Assembly: GCF_030486595.1 (NCBI RefSeq)
Contig: NZ_JAUJZH010000014.1
Coordinates: forward strand, 124,001-188,000
Direction of reading: 5' to 3'
Length of the DNA: 64,000 nucleotides
DNA from: Variovorax ginsengisoli
GTDB taxonomy: Bacteria; Pseudomonadota; Gammaproteobacteria; Burkholderiales; Burkholderiaceae_C
Shown: positions 8,405 to 17,570 of the stretch, piece after piece
Numbering within the stretch: position 1 is the first letter of the stretch
Layout: every line of letters starts with the position of its first letter
Notes under the pieces: model-generated
Database searches by the model: none
The model's input: the letters and a program-made list of their open reading frames with translations, nothing else
Told to the model about the DNA's origin: nothing
Made by a program: the position numbers and the translations under genes

Positions 8405-8911
8405 TCAAGGCGCTGCGCTGCCGACCCCTCGGTGCAGCAGCGCCACGGCGCGCGCTTCCATCGCCCTGCCCTCGCCCACCGGACCGAGCTTCTCGGCCGT
8501 CTTGGCCTTGACGTTGACCTGCTCGACCGCCAGGCCGAGCGTCGCCGCAATGCGCTGGCACATCGCCGGGATGTGCGGCGCCAGCTTCGGCGCCTGGGCG
8601 ATCACGGTGCTGTCGACGTTGCCGATCTCCCAGCCGGCGGCCCGGACGCGGCGCGCCGCCTCGGCCAGCAGCACCGACGAGTCGGCGCCCCTGAACTGCG
8701 GATCGGTGTCGGGGAAATGGCGCCCGATGTCGCCGAGGCCGGCCGCACCGAGCAGCGCATCGGTGATCGCATGCAGCAGCACATCGGCGTCGGAATGGCC
8801 CAGCAGCCCCGTGGCATGAGGCACCTCGACCCCGCCGAGGATCAGCTTGCGGCCGGCCACCAGCTGGTGCACGTCCCAGCCTTCGCCGACCCGGATGTCG
8901 CACCCGCTCAT
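8405..8911 (-). CDS. ispF: 2-C-methyl-D-erythritol 2,4-cyclodiphosphate synthase
   Basis: A 168-residue enzyme of the MEP isoprenoid pathway that cyclises CDP-methylerythritol 2-phosphate with loss of CMP. Metal and substrate motifs are intact: RVGEGWDVHQL near the N-terminus (Asp and His ligands), GHSDADVLLHAITDALLGA (about 38-56), and KAKTAEKLGPVGEGRAMEA near the C-terminus. Length is normal. Its ATG overlaps the ispD stop by four bases (ATGA), so the two are translationally coupled. Confidence 0.96.
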   Translation of the reverse strand: MSGCDIRVGEGWDVHQLVAGRKLILGGVEVPHATGLLGHSDADVLLHAITDALLGAAGLGDIGRHFPDTDPQFRGADSSVLLAEAARRVRAAGWEIGNVDSTVIAQAPKLAPHIPAMCQRIAATLGLAVEQVNVKAKTAEKLGPVGEGRAMEARAVALLHRGVGSAAP

Positions 8912-9618
8912 GGGCGGCTCCTGCGGCTCTGCAGGATCGCCTCGGCCAGCGCGAAGTCCTCGGCATAGGTGAGCTTGAAGTTCTGCGCGCTCCCCGGCAC
9001 CAGCAATGGCGCCAGGCCCACGGCCTCGATCGCGCTGGCCTCGTCGGTGACCGCGTCGCCGCTGCGCTCCAGCGCGTCGAGCAGCATCCCGATGCGGAAC
9101 ATCTGCGGCGTCTGGGCCAGCCACTTGTCGGCCCGGGTCGGCGTGCTCGCGACCCGGCCCTCGGGGGTGGCGACCTTGAGCGTGTCCGCCAGCCGATGGG
9201 CCAGCAGGCCGCCGACCGCGTCATGCTCGCAGGCCGCGATCAGGGCCTCGATCTGGCTGGGCGTGACCAGGCAGCGCGCGGCGTCGTGCACCAGCGCCCA
9301 GTCGTGCGGGCCTGCGCCCAGCTGCCGAAGCGCGCGCAGGCCGTTGCGCACGGTGGCGGCGCGGCTGGCGCCGCCGACCCGCAGCAGGTGCTCGCCGGCG
9401 GCCGGGAAGCGCGGCAGCGCGCTGCCGACATCGGCATCGTCGGGCGCCACCACCAGCGCCAGGCCGGCGAATGTCCCGGCCAGCGCGCGAAACGCCTCCA
9501 GCGTGTGCTCGACCATCGGCCGGCCGGCGATCCGCCGGTACTGCTTGGGGCCGGCGCTGCCGGCACGGCTGCCGGAACCGGCGCAGGGAATCAGGACGAA
9601 AAAGCGGGAGGCGGACAT
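8908..9618 (-). CDS. ispD: 2-C-methyl-D-erythritol 4-phosphate cytidylyltransferase
   Basis: A 236-residue nucleotidyltransferase that couples methylerythritol 4-phosphate to CTP in the MEP pathway. The N-terminal motif PCAGSGSRAGSAGPKQY carries the CTP-binding Gly-rich loop and catalytic Arg/Lys residues. VHDAARCLVTP and the C-terminal PLLVPGSAQNFKLTYAEDF match the family. It is the first gene of a two-gene ispDF unit and is divergent from mfd, with a 106-base intergenic region. Confidence 0.96.
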   Translation of the reverse strand: MSASRFFVLIPCAGSGSRAGSAGPKQYRRIAGRPMVEHTLEAFRALAGTFAGLALVVAPDDADVGSALPRFPAAGEHLLRVGGASRAATVRNGLRALRQLGAGPHDWALVHDAARCLVTPSQIEALIAACEHDAVGGLLAHRLADTLKVATPEGRVASTPTRADKWLAQTPQMFRIGMLLDALERSGDAVTDEASAIEAVGLAPLLVPGSAQNFKLTYAEDFALAEAILQSRRSRP

Positions 9619-9724
9619 GGAGGAGCGAGGGCGGCCAGCGGCAAAAGGACAGCCATTCTAGAATCGACCCCCTGCACACCCCTCGCCGGCCGGCGCGGGG
9701 TGTTGTGCATTTCCCGGGCACTTC

Positions 9725-12700
9725 ATGGACCTACCCCACCTCACCGCGGGCAAGCGTTTCACGCTGCCGCGCCCTCCGCTGTCGGCCGATGCGCTGATGC
9801 TGGCGCAACTGGCCGAGCGCGAAAAAGCGGCCGGCCGGGCCACCGCCGTTTTCACCGCCGATGCCAATGACGCCCAGCGGCTGATCGACGAGATCGCCTT
9901 CTTCGCGCCCGAACTGCGCTGCGCCCTGTTCCCCGACTGGGAGACCCTGCCGTACGACAGCTTCTCGCCGCACCAGGACCTGATCAGCGAACGGCTCGCG
10001 ACGCTCTGGCGCATCAGCCAGAAAGAAGCCGACGTCGTGCTGGTGCCCGCGACCACCGCGCTCTACCGGCTGGCGCCGCCGGCCTTTCTCGCGGGCTATA
10101 CCTTCCAGTTCAAGAGCGGGCAGAAGCTGCAGGACTCGAAGCTCAAGGCCCAGCTCACCCTGGCCGGCTACACCCACGTGACGCAGGTCGTGAGCCCGGG
10201 CGAATACGCGGTGCGCGGCGGACTGATCGACCTGTTCCCGATGGGCTCGCCGGTGCCATTCCGGGTCGACCTGTTCGACGACGAGATCGACTCGATCCGC
10301 ACCTTCGACCCCGACACCCAGCGAAGCCTCTACCCGGTGCCCGAAGTGCGGCTGCTGCCCGGGCGCGAATTCCCGATGGACGACGACGCCCGGGCGCGCT
10401 TTCGCAACCGCTGGCGCGAACTGCTCGAAGGCGATCCGACCCGCAGCCGGATCTACAAGGACATGGGCAACGGCGTCGCCACGGCCGGCATCGAGTACTA
10501 CCTGCCGCTCTTCTTCGAAGAGACCGCGACCGTCTTCGACTACCTGGGGCCCGACGCCACGGTGGTGCTGCACGGCGACCTGGAACCGGCCTTCCAGCAT
10601 TTCTGGCAGGACACGGCCGAGCGCTACCGGCTGGTGCGCGGCGATCCCGAACGGCCTGCGCTGCCGCCCGAGGCGCTGTTCCTGAACGCCGAACAGTTCT
10701 ACCAGCGGGCCAAGCCGCACGCGCAGCTGGCGATCCGCGGCGAAGCCCACGCCGATGCGCCGCCCTACGCCGAGTTCGATGTCCTGCCGCCCTTCGCCGT
10801 GGTGCGTGGCGCGGACGACCCGCTGGTCAAGCTCAAGGAACACATCCGCAGCACGCCGCACCGCGTGCTGGTGATCGCCGAAAGCGACGGGCGGCGCGAG
10901 AGCCTGCTCGACTTCCTGCGTGCCAGCGGCGTCGGGCCGCCGGCCTTCGATTCGCTGGCCGAATTCGAGGCCCAGCCCGACGAGAAGATCGGCATCGCGA
11001 CCGCGGCCCTGGTGGCCGGCTTCGCCTGGCGCGAACACGGCATCGACTTCGTCACCGAGACCGAGCTCTTCGCCACCGCGCCGGCCACGCGCCGGCGCAA
11101 CAAGAAGCAGGAGCAGGTCAGCGACGTCGAGGCGCTGATCAAGGACCTGAGCGAGCTGGCGATCGGCGACCCGGTGGTGCATTCGGCCCACGGCATCGGC
11201 CGCTATCGCGGACTGGTCAACATGGACCTGGGCCAGGGCAGGGACGCCGAGGGCAAGCCGCTGCTGCAGGAGATGCTGCACCTGGAGTACGCCGACAAGG
11301 CCACGCTGTACGTGCCGGTGTCGCAGCTGCACCTGGTGAGCCGCTACACCGGCGTCAGCGCCGACGAGGCGCCGCTGCACAAGCTGGGCTCGGGCCAGTG
11401 GGAGAAGGCCAAGCGCCGTGCCGCCGAGCAGGTGCGCGACTCGGCCGCCGAACTGCTCAACATCTATGCCCGGCGCGCGGCGCGCGAGGGCTACGCCTTC
11501 CGCTTCTCGGCGGCCGACTACGAGGTCTTCGCCAACGACTTCGGCTTCGACGAGACCGCCGACCAGAAGGCCGCGATCCATGCCGTGATCCAGGACATGA
11601 TCTCGCCCCAGCCAATGGACCGGCTGGTCTGCGGCGACGTCGGTTTCGGCAAGACCGAGGTCGCCCTGCGCGCCGCCTTCGTGGCCGTGACCGGCGGCAA
11701 GCAGGTGGCCTTCCTGGCGCCGACCACCCTGCTGGCCGAGCAGCACTACCAGACACTGGTCGACCGCTTCGCCAAGTGGCCGGTCAAGGTCGCCGAGATG
11801 AGCCGCTTCCGCTCCGCCAAGGAGATCACTGCGGCCGCCAAGGGACTCGCCGACGGCAGCGTGGACATCGTGGTGGGCACGCACAAGCTGCTGTCGCAGT
11901 CGGTCAAGTTCAAGAACCTGGGCCTCCTGATCATCGACGAGGAGCACCGCTTCGGCGTCCGCCACAAGGAGGCGATGAAGGCGATGCGGGCCGAGGTCGA
12001 CGTGCTGACGCTGACCGCGACGCCGATCCCGCGCACCCTGGGCATGGCGCTGGAAGGCCTGCGCGACCTGAGCGTGATCGCCACCGCGCCGCAGCGGCGG
12101 CTGGCGATCAAGACCTTCGTCCGCAACGAGGGCACAGGCGTGATCCGCGAGGCGGTGCTGCGCGAGCTGAAGCGCGGCGGCCAGGTCTACTTCCTGCACA
12201 ACGAGGTCGAGACGATCGAGAACCGGCGCCAGAAGCTCGAGCAGATCCTGCCCGAGGCGCGCATCGCGGTGGCCCACGGCCAGATGCCCGAGCGCGAGCT
12301 CGAGCGCGTCATGCGCGACTTCGTGGCCCAGCGCTACAACCTGCTCCTGTGCTCGACCATCATCGAGACCGGCATCGACGTGCCGACCGCCAACACCATC
12401 GTGATGAGCCGCGCCGACAAGTTCGGCCTGGCACAGCTGCACCAGCTGCGCGGCCGGGTCGGCCGCAGCCACCACCAGGCCTATGCGTACCTGATGGTGC
12501 CGGACATCGAAGGCCTGACCAAGCAGGCGGCGCAGCGCCTGGACGCGATCCAGCAGATGGAAGAGCTGGGCTCGGGCTTCTACCTCGCGATGCACGACCT
12601 GGAGATCCGCGGCGCCGGCGAAGTGCTGGGCGAGAACCAGAGCGGCAACATGATGGAGATCGGCTTCCAGCTCTACAACGAGATGCTGGCCGAGGCGGTG

Positions 12701-13210
12701 CGCTCGCTCAAGGCCGGGCAGGAGCCCGACCTGCTGGCGCCGCTGTCGGTCACGACCGAGATCAACCTGCATGCGCCGGCCCTGCTGCCCGACGACTATT
12801 GCGGCGACGTCCACCTGCGGCTGTCCTTCTACAAGAAGCTGGCGACCGCCAAGACGCCGGACCAGATCGACACCTTGCTCGAGGAGATCGTCGACCGCTT
12901 CGGCAAGCTGCCGTCGCAGGCGCAGACGCTGATCGACGTGCACCGCCTGCGGGTGCTGGCGCGGCCCTACGGCGTGATCAAGGTCGATGCGGCGCCGGGG
13001 GTGATCCATATCACCTTCAAGAAAGATCCGCCGATCGACTCGATGAACATCATCCACCTGATCCAGAAGAACAAGCACATCAAGCTCGCGGGCAACGAGA
13101 AGCTGCGCATCGAGCGCGAGCTGAAGGAGCCCAAGGAGCGGGCGCAGATGGTGCGCGACGTGCTGCGCAGCCTGGGCCAGCCCAAAGTACAGGAGCCGAC
13201 ACCCGCATGA
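9725..13210 (+). CDS. mfd: Transcription-repair coupling factor Mfd
   Basis: A 1161-residue ATP-dependent translocase that removes stalled RNA polymerase from lesions and recruits UvrA. Domains in order: UvrB-homology region (about 10-340), RNA polymerase interacting (CarD-like) domain (about 475-575, starting near GDPVVHSAHGIGRYRGL), RecG-like helicase core with Walker A DVGFGKTEVA and DEEH in IIDEEHRFGVRHK, and the C-terminal TRCF domain with TEINLHAPALLPDDY. Length is normal and all motifs are intact. Its stop overlaps the serB start (ATGA), so mfd and serB are coupled. Confidence 0.97.
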   Translation: MDLPHLTAGKRFTLPRPPLSADALMLAQLAEREKAAGRATAVFTADANDAQRLIDEIAFFAPELRCALFPDWETLPYDSFSPHQDLISERLATLWRISQKEADVVLVPATTALYRLAPPAFLAGYTFQFKSGQKLQDSKLKAQLTLAGYTHVTQVVSPGEYAVRGGLIDLFPMGSPVPFRVDLFDDEIDSIRTFDPDTQRSLYPVPEVRLLPGREFPMDDDARARFRNRWRELLEGDPTRSRIYKDMGNGVATAGIEYYLPLFFEETATVFDYLGPDATVVLHGDLEPAFQHFWQDTAERYRLVRGDPERPALPPEALFLNAEQFYQRAKPHAQLAIRGEAHADAPPYAEFDVLPPFAVVRGADDPLVKLKEHIRSTPHRVLVIAESDGRRESLLDFLRASGVGPPAFDSLAEFEAQPDEKIGIATAALVAGFAWREHGIDFVTETELFATAPATRRRNKKQEQVSDVEALIKDLSELAIGDPVVHSAHGIGRYRGLVNMDLGQGRDAEGKPLLQEMLHLEYADKATLYVPVSQLHLVSRYTGVSADEAPLHKLGSGQWEKAKRRAAEQVRDSAAELLNIYARRAAREGYAFRFSAADYEVFANDFGFDETADQKAAIHAVIQDMISPQPMDRLVCGDVGFGKTEVALRAAFVAVTGGKQVAFLAPTTLLAEQHYQTLVDRFAKWPVKVAEMSRFRSAKEITAAAKGLADGSVDIVVGTHKLLSQSVKFKNLGLLIIDEEHRFGVRHKEAMKAMRAEVDVLTLTATPIPRTLGMALEGLRDLSVIATAPQRRLAIKTFVRNEGTGVIREAVLRELKRGGQVYFLHNEVETIENRRQKLEQILPEARIAVAHGQMPERELERVMRDFVAQRYNLLLCSTIIETGIDVPTANTIVMSRADKFGLAQLHQLRGRVGRSHHQAYAYLMVPDIEGLTKQAAQRLDAIQQMEELGSGFYLAMHDLEIRGAGEVLGENQSGNMMEIGFQLYNEMLAEAVRSLKAGQEPDLLAPLSVTTEINLHAPALLPDDYCGDVHLRLSFYKKLATAKTPDQIDTLLEEIVDRFGKLPSQAQTLIDVHRLRVLARPYGVIKVDAAPGVIHITFKKDPPIDSMNIIHLIQKNKHIKLAGNEKLRIERELKEPKERAQMVRDVLRSLGQPKVQEPTPA

Positions 13211-13911
13211 AAGAACTCTCCCCCGGCCTCGTCGTGCAGCGCTTCACGCCGCCGCTCGCGCTCGCCGACTTCAAGCTGATCGCGTTCGACATGGACTCGA
13301 CCCTGATCAACATCGAATGCATCGACGAAATCGCCGATGCGGTCGGCAAGAAGGCCGAGGTCGCGGCCATCACCGAGGCCACGATGCGCGGCGAGATCAA
13401 GGACTTCAAGGAAAGCCTGCGGCGGCGCGTGGCGCTGCTGAAGGGCGTTCCGGTGGCGGCCCTGCAGCAGGTCTACGACCAGCGCCTGCAGCTCAATCCG
13501 GGTGCGGCGCAACTCGTTCTGGCCTGCAAGGCTGCGGGTCTCAAGGTGCTGCTGGTGTCGGGCGGCTTCACCTTTTTCGCCAACCGCGTGAAGGATCGGC
13601 TGGGCATCGATTTCGCGCGCTCCAACCTGCTCGACGAAGCCGACGGCCTGCTCACGGGCGAGGTCGTGCAGCAGTCCTGGGGCGACATCTGCGATGGCGC
13701 CGAGAAGCGCCGCACGCTGCTCGAGGTGGCCTCGCTGCTGGGCATCTCGGCGGCCGAGACGATCGCCGTCGGCGACGGCGCCAACGACCTGCCGATGATG
13801 GGCGAAGCCGGCCTCTCGGTGGCCTTCCACGCGAAGCCGTTGGTGCGCGAACAGGCGATGGTGGCGATCAACGAAGGCGGCCTCGACCGCCTGCTCGAAG
13901 TGCTCCGGTGA
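13207..13911 (+). CDS. serB: Phosphoserine phosphatase
   Basis: A 234-residue HAD-superfamily enzyme that dephosphorylates phosphoserine, the last step of serine synthesis. Motif I is FDMDSTLINIECIDE (nucleophile and acid Asp), motif II is LLVSGGFTFFA, and motif III/IV is VGDGANDLPMMG. It is the short form without a large N-terminal regulatory domain. The start codon overlaps the mfd stop by four bases, and the next gene begins at or just after the serB stop, so mfd, serB and the PLP lyase form one coupled run. Confidence 0.95.
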   Translation: MKELSPGLVVQRFTPPLALADFKLIAFDMDSTLINIECIDEIADAVGKKAEVAAITEATMRGEIKDFKESLRRRVALLKGVPVAALQQVYDQRLQLNPGAAQLVLACKAAGLKVLLVSGGFTFFANRVKDRLGIDFARSNLLDEADGLLTGEVVQQSWGDICDGAEKRRTLLEVASLLGISAAETIAVGDGANDLPMMGEAGLSVAFHAKPLVREQAMVAINEGGLDRLLEVLR

Positions 13912-13916
13912 GCCTC

Positions 13917-15158
13917 ATGGCCGACGACAAGCGCCCGCCGCCCGTCTCCGCGACCCTGCACAGCGATCGCCGCGGCGGCGTCGAGCACGGCGCGATCCAC
14001 AAGCCGATCCACACCTCTGTGCAGTATGGCTACGAGCGCACCGAGGACCTGATCGGCGTCTTCCAGGGCACGCTCAAGAACAGCTTCAGCTATGCCCGCC
14101 AGGGCACGCCGACCACGGCCGCGCTCGAAGCCAAGCTGACGCAGCTCGAACAGGGCCTCGGCAGCATCTGCTTCTCCAGCGGCATGGCTGCGCTGAGCGC
14201 GGTCTTCCTCACCTTGCTGCGCGCCGGCGACCACGTCGTCTCGAGCCATTTCGTGTTCGGCAACACCAACAGCCTGTTCGGCACCCTGGCCGGACTGGGC
14301 GTGGCGGTCGACAAGGTCGACGCGGGCTCGGTCGATCGCGTGCGCGACGCCCTGCGGCCGAAGACGCGCATGGTGTTCGTCGAGACCATCGCCAACCCCG
14401 GCACCCAGGTCCCCGACCTCGAGGCGATCGGCGCCTTGTGCCGCGAGCGCGGACTGCTCTACGTGGTGGACAACACGATCACCTCCCCTGCCCTGTTCCG
14501 GCCGCGCAGCGTCGGCGCCGGGCTGGTCGTGAACTCGCTGACCAAGACCATCGCCGGCCACGGGGCGGCGCTGGGCGGCGCGGTCACGGACACCGGCGCG
14601 TTCGACTGGGGCGCGTATCCCAACATCGCCGCCAGCTACCGCGGGCTCGACCCCCGGCAATGGGGACTGCAGCAGATCCGCAAGAAGGGGCTGCGCGACA
14701 TGGGCGGCACCCTGGCACCCGAGCAGGCCCACCGCATCAGCCTGGGTGCCGAGACGCTGGCGCTGCGGGTGGCGCAGACCAGCGCGACCGCGCTGGCGCT
14801 GGCGCGCTTTCTCGAAGCCCATGCGGCGGTCGCCAGGGTGCACTACCCGATGCTCGCAAGCCATCCGCAGCATGCGCTGGCGACGAAGCACTTCCAGGCC
14901 GGGTCCTGGCTGCTGGCTTTCGAACTGCGCGACAGCAGCCGCATGCCGGCCGCGCTCGACCGCCTGCAGCTGGCCATCAAGGCCACCGGCCTCGGCGACA
15001 ACCGGACGCTGGTGATCCCGGTGGCGCCAACGATCTACTGGGAAGCAGGCCCGGTGGTGCGCGCCGAGATGGGGATCGCCGACGGGCTGGTCCGGGTCTC
15101 GGTCGGGCTCGAAGGCGCCGACGAACTCATCGCGGACTTCGGGCAGGCCATCGCCTGA
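13917..15158 (+). CDS. Cystathionine gamma-synthase family PLP enzyme
   Basis: A 413-residue fold-type I PLP enzyme of the Cys/Met metabolism family. The N-terminus carries HKPIHTSVQYGYE; SSGMAALSA binds the cofactor phosphate; the internal-aldimine lysine is in VVNSLTKTIAGHG; the C-terminus has RVSVGLEGADELI. Family members catalyse gamma-synthase, gamma-lyase or O-acylhomoserine sulfhydrylase reactions, and I cannot separate these by eye. The start is ATG 13917; an in-frame GTG at 13908 would overlap the serB stop (GTGA) and is a good alternative, adding three residues. Confidence 0.87.
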   Translation: MADDKRPPPVSATLHSDRRGGVEHGAIHKPIHTSVQYGYERTEDLIGVFQGTLKNSFSYARQGTPTTAALEAKLTQLEQGLGSICFSSGMAALSAVFLTLLRAGDHVVSSHFVFGNTNSLFGTLAGLGVAVDKVDAGSVDRVRDALRPKTRMVFVETIANPGTQVPDLEAIGALCRERGLLYVVDNTITSPALFRPRSVGAGLVVNSLTKTIAGHGAALGGAVTDTGAFDWGAYPNIAASYRGLDPRQWGLQQIRKKGLRDMGGTLAPEQAHRISLGAETLALRVAQTSATALALARFLEAHAAVARVHYPMLASHPQHALATKHFQAGSWLLAFELRDSSRMPAALDRLQLAIKATGLGDNRTLVIPVAPTIYWEAGPVVRAEMGIADGLVRVSVGLEGADELIADFGQAIA

Positions 15159-15176
15159 ACCCGGGGCCGCTTCGCG

Positions 15177-17441
15177 TCAGAGCCCGATCAGGCCGCCATC
15201 GTCTCTGGTGATCACCACCGTCGCCGAGCGCGGACGCGAGGTGCCGCCCCCGGGCCAGTGACTGCCGAACTTGGTGGGGTCGCCGATGTTGGCGGCCGGC
15301 GTGGTCTCGCCCGGGTGCTGGATGTTCACGAACAGCGCGCGGCCGTCGCCGGACTCCGCAATGCCGGTGATCTCGCAATCCTTCGGCCCGACGAGGAAGC
15401 GGCGCAGGCCATCCGTGCCCGGCGCCTTGCCGATCAGGGTCGCCTGCGTGGCACTGGTCGCGCCGTCGACGTTGGTGATCGTCTTCGCGCCACCATCGCC
15501 GACCTGGCCCGGCAGGGCGGCCAGCATCATGCAGTTGGTCACGTCGGTGTACTTGCTGTCGTCCGTCTCGAGCCAGAGCAGCCCGGCGGTCGCCGAGCTG
15601 AACCACATACCGTCCGGACTAGAGAAGTCGTTGTCTGCGACCAGGCTCGACAGGTTGACGTCGGCCGATGCCGTGGAGCGCGCGCCAAACAGATAGACGT
15701 CCCACTTGAAGGTCGTCGCGGCCGGGTTGCCGCCGGCATCCGCGAAGCGCACGACGTGGCCGTTCGGATTGCCCTTCTGCGCGGTCTGGGTCGGGCCCTT
15801 GGGATCGTTGTACGAGCGCGGGTTGGCAGCATCGGTGCCGCCGACGGGTCGCGCCGTGTTGTTGGTGAGGGTCACGTACACCTCGCCGTTCTTCGGATTG
15901 ACGGCGGTCCACTCCGGCCGGTCCATCTTGGTCGCGCCGGCCGCGTCTGCTGCGAGACGAACGTTGATCAGCACGTCCGCGGCATCGGCGAAGGCATATG
16001 CGGGGTTGCCGGCCGTGATGCCGTTGACGCCCAACGCGAGTTCGAGCCAGTTGCCGGTGCCGTCGGCGTTGAAGCGCGCGACGTAGAGTTTGCCGTCGTC
16101 CATGTACTTGTCGCCGGCGGCGATGCCGCCATTGATGTCGGCCGCGTTCCACGCCTTGGTCGAGACGAATTTGTAGATGTACTCGTTCTGCGCGTCGTCG
16201 CCCATGTACCAGACCAGCGGCTTGCCGACCACGACCGGGCCGAGGCAGGCGCCCTCATGGCCGAAGCGGCCCAGCGCGGTGCGCTTCTTCGGCGTGCTGG
16301 CGGGCGTGAAGGGGTCGATCTCCACCACCCAGCCGTAAGCGTTGGCGCCGTTGCGGTAATCGTCCACGGCGCTCGCGGCGCCGCTGATCACCTCCGCGTT
16401 CCAGCGGCCATAGAGGTTGTCGCTGGTGTCGGGCGTGACGGTGGCCCAGAGTTCGCGGCCGGTGCCGGCGACGCCGTAGCGTCCGAAGGCCGCGATCTCC
16501 TTCGCGCTGCGGTTGGGGTTGTCGGTGGCCGCGATGCGACGGAAGTAGCCCGCCCAGTTTTCTTCGCAGGTGAGGTAAGTGCCCCACGGCGTGGTGCCGT
16601 TGGCGCAGTTGTTGACCGTGCCGCGGGTCCTGCTGCCGTCGCTCGAGAACTTGGTCTTCAGGTAGTCGGTCCTTGCCGCCGGGCCTGAGAACTGCATCTC
16701 GGTCAGCGTGTGGACGCGGCGGTTGAAGCTTGAGTCCTGCTTGTAGTTCCAGGCGGTCCCGCTCTTGGCGACTTCGATCACGCTCACGCCGTGGACGAAG
16801 AATTCGCGTTGCACCTCTGCAGCGACGCTGCGCACGGCAGCGTTGCCGGTGCCGACGATGGTTTGGCCGGTGGGATGCAGGAACAGCGCCGTGATGGCTT
16901 CGTGGTTCATCGCGAGCAGGCCGCGGGCCGCGGCGGCCGGATCCCACTTATTCGAGGCGTCGATGCCGAAGAAGGTCATGCCGTCGTGGTGGTCGCCCGC
17001 CCGACGGTCATAGCTGGCGGGCGCATCGGTGCCGTCGTTGAGGTAGGCCGGCACGCCGGTCGCGATCGGGTCGCCGAGTCGGTACAGCACGCTGGCCGTG
17101 TAGCCGGCGGGCACCGAGACCACATCGTCCAGGCTCTTCGGCACGGCGGTGAAACCGAGCTTGGCGGCAGCTGGCGCCGGCGGCGGCGCGGGTGCGGGTG
17201 CGGGTGCGGGCGCCGGGGCAGGCGCCGGTGCCGCGGCGGCGACAGGAATGAAGCCATTGCTGCCGCCGCCACCACAGGCCTGCAACAGCGCGACGCTGGC
17301 ACTGCCGACGCCGAGTCCGAACAGGTTGCGGCGGCTCAGGCGGGCCTCGACCAGATCGCTGAAGGAAGGATTCGAGGTCTTGTTGTAGCCGATGTCGTCC
17401 AGGTCGATCGACGGGACTTCGGACGGGTGTTTCGCGGTCAT
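15177..17441 (-). CDS. PhoX-family phosphatase (DUF839), Tat-exported
   Basis: A 754-residue protein. The N-terminus has a twin-arginine signal with LSRRNLFGLG (about 35-44), a hydrophobic stretch and then C-GGGG, so folded, cofactor-loaded export is likely. After an Ala-Pro linker (about 68-95) the PhoX domain shows NHEAIT, TTPWGTYLTCEENW, AFGRYGV and GHEGACLGPVV, typical of Ca/Fe-dependent alkaline phosphatases. It likely releases phosphate from organic esters in the periplasm. No pho regulator or transporter is adjacent. The linker is encoded by a short tandem hexamer repeat, so its length could vary between strains. The Cys after the signal could mark a lipoprotein, which I cannot confirm. 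Confidence 0.88.
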   Translation of the reverse strand: MTAKHPSEVPSIDLDDIGYNKTSNPSFSDLVEARLSRRNLFGLGVGSASVALLQACGGGGSNGFIPVAAAAPAPAPAPAPAPAPAPPPAPAAAKLGFTAVPKSLDDVVSVPAGYTASVLYRLGDPIATGVPAYLNDGTDAPASYDRRAGDHHDGMTFFGIDASNKWDPAAAARGLLAMNHEAITALFLHPTGQTIVGTGNAAVRSVAAEVQREFFVHGVSVIEVAKSGTAWNYKQDSSFNRRVHTLTEMQFSGPAARTDYLKTKFSSDGSRTRGTVNNCANGTTPWGTYLTCEENWAGYFRRIAATDNPNRSAKEIAAFGRYGVAGTGRELWATVTPDTSDNLYGRWNAEVISGAASAVDDYRNGANAYGWVVEIDPFTPASTPKKRTALGRFGHEGACLGPVVVGKPLVWYMGDDAQNEYIYKFVSTKAWNAADINGGIAAGDKYMDDGKLYVARFNADGTGNWLELALGVNGITAGNPAYAFADAADVLINVRLAADAAGATKMDRPEWTAVNPKNGEVYVTLTNNTARPVGGTDAANPRSYNDPKGPTQTAQKGNPNGHVVRFADAGGNPAATTFKWDVYLFGARSTASADVNLSSLVADNDFSSPDGMWFSSATAGLLWLETDDSKYTDVTNCMMLAALPGQVGDGGAKTITNVDGATSATQATLIGKAPGTDGLRRFLVGPKDCEITGIAESGDGRALFVNIQHPGETTPAANIGDPTKFGSHWPGGGTSRPRSATVVITRDDGGLIGL
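17188..17211. repeat. Tandem hexamer repeat in the phoX linker
   Basis: Four head-to-tail 6-base units, three GCGGGT and a last GCGGGC, lie in the part of the phosphatase gene encoding the Pro-Ala linker. Each unit encodes an Ala-Pro dipeptide on the minus strand, so gain or loss of a unit keeps the frame. Confidence 0.85.
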
Positions 17442-17570
17442 TCGGTGTGTGCTTCTTTCATCGGTTTGACGTTCGGGATATCAACCCATGAAGGTAGCCA
17501 CGACAGATGACGCGGAGACGAAGGCGATGTGTCAGCGACGTGACGGCGCTGACCTACCTTGTCGAAGGCT

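Noticed and set aside
8905..9618. Single bifunctional IspDF fusion
   Set aside because: ispD has its own stop, and ispF starts with a 4-base overlap in another frame; they are separate proteins.
9731..13078. Very long open frame (1115 codons) antisense to mfd
   Set aside because: The product is rich in His, Arg, Gln and Val with no domain, typical of the complement of a GC-rich gene. mfd on the plus strand has every expected motif.
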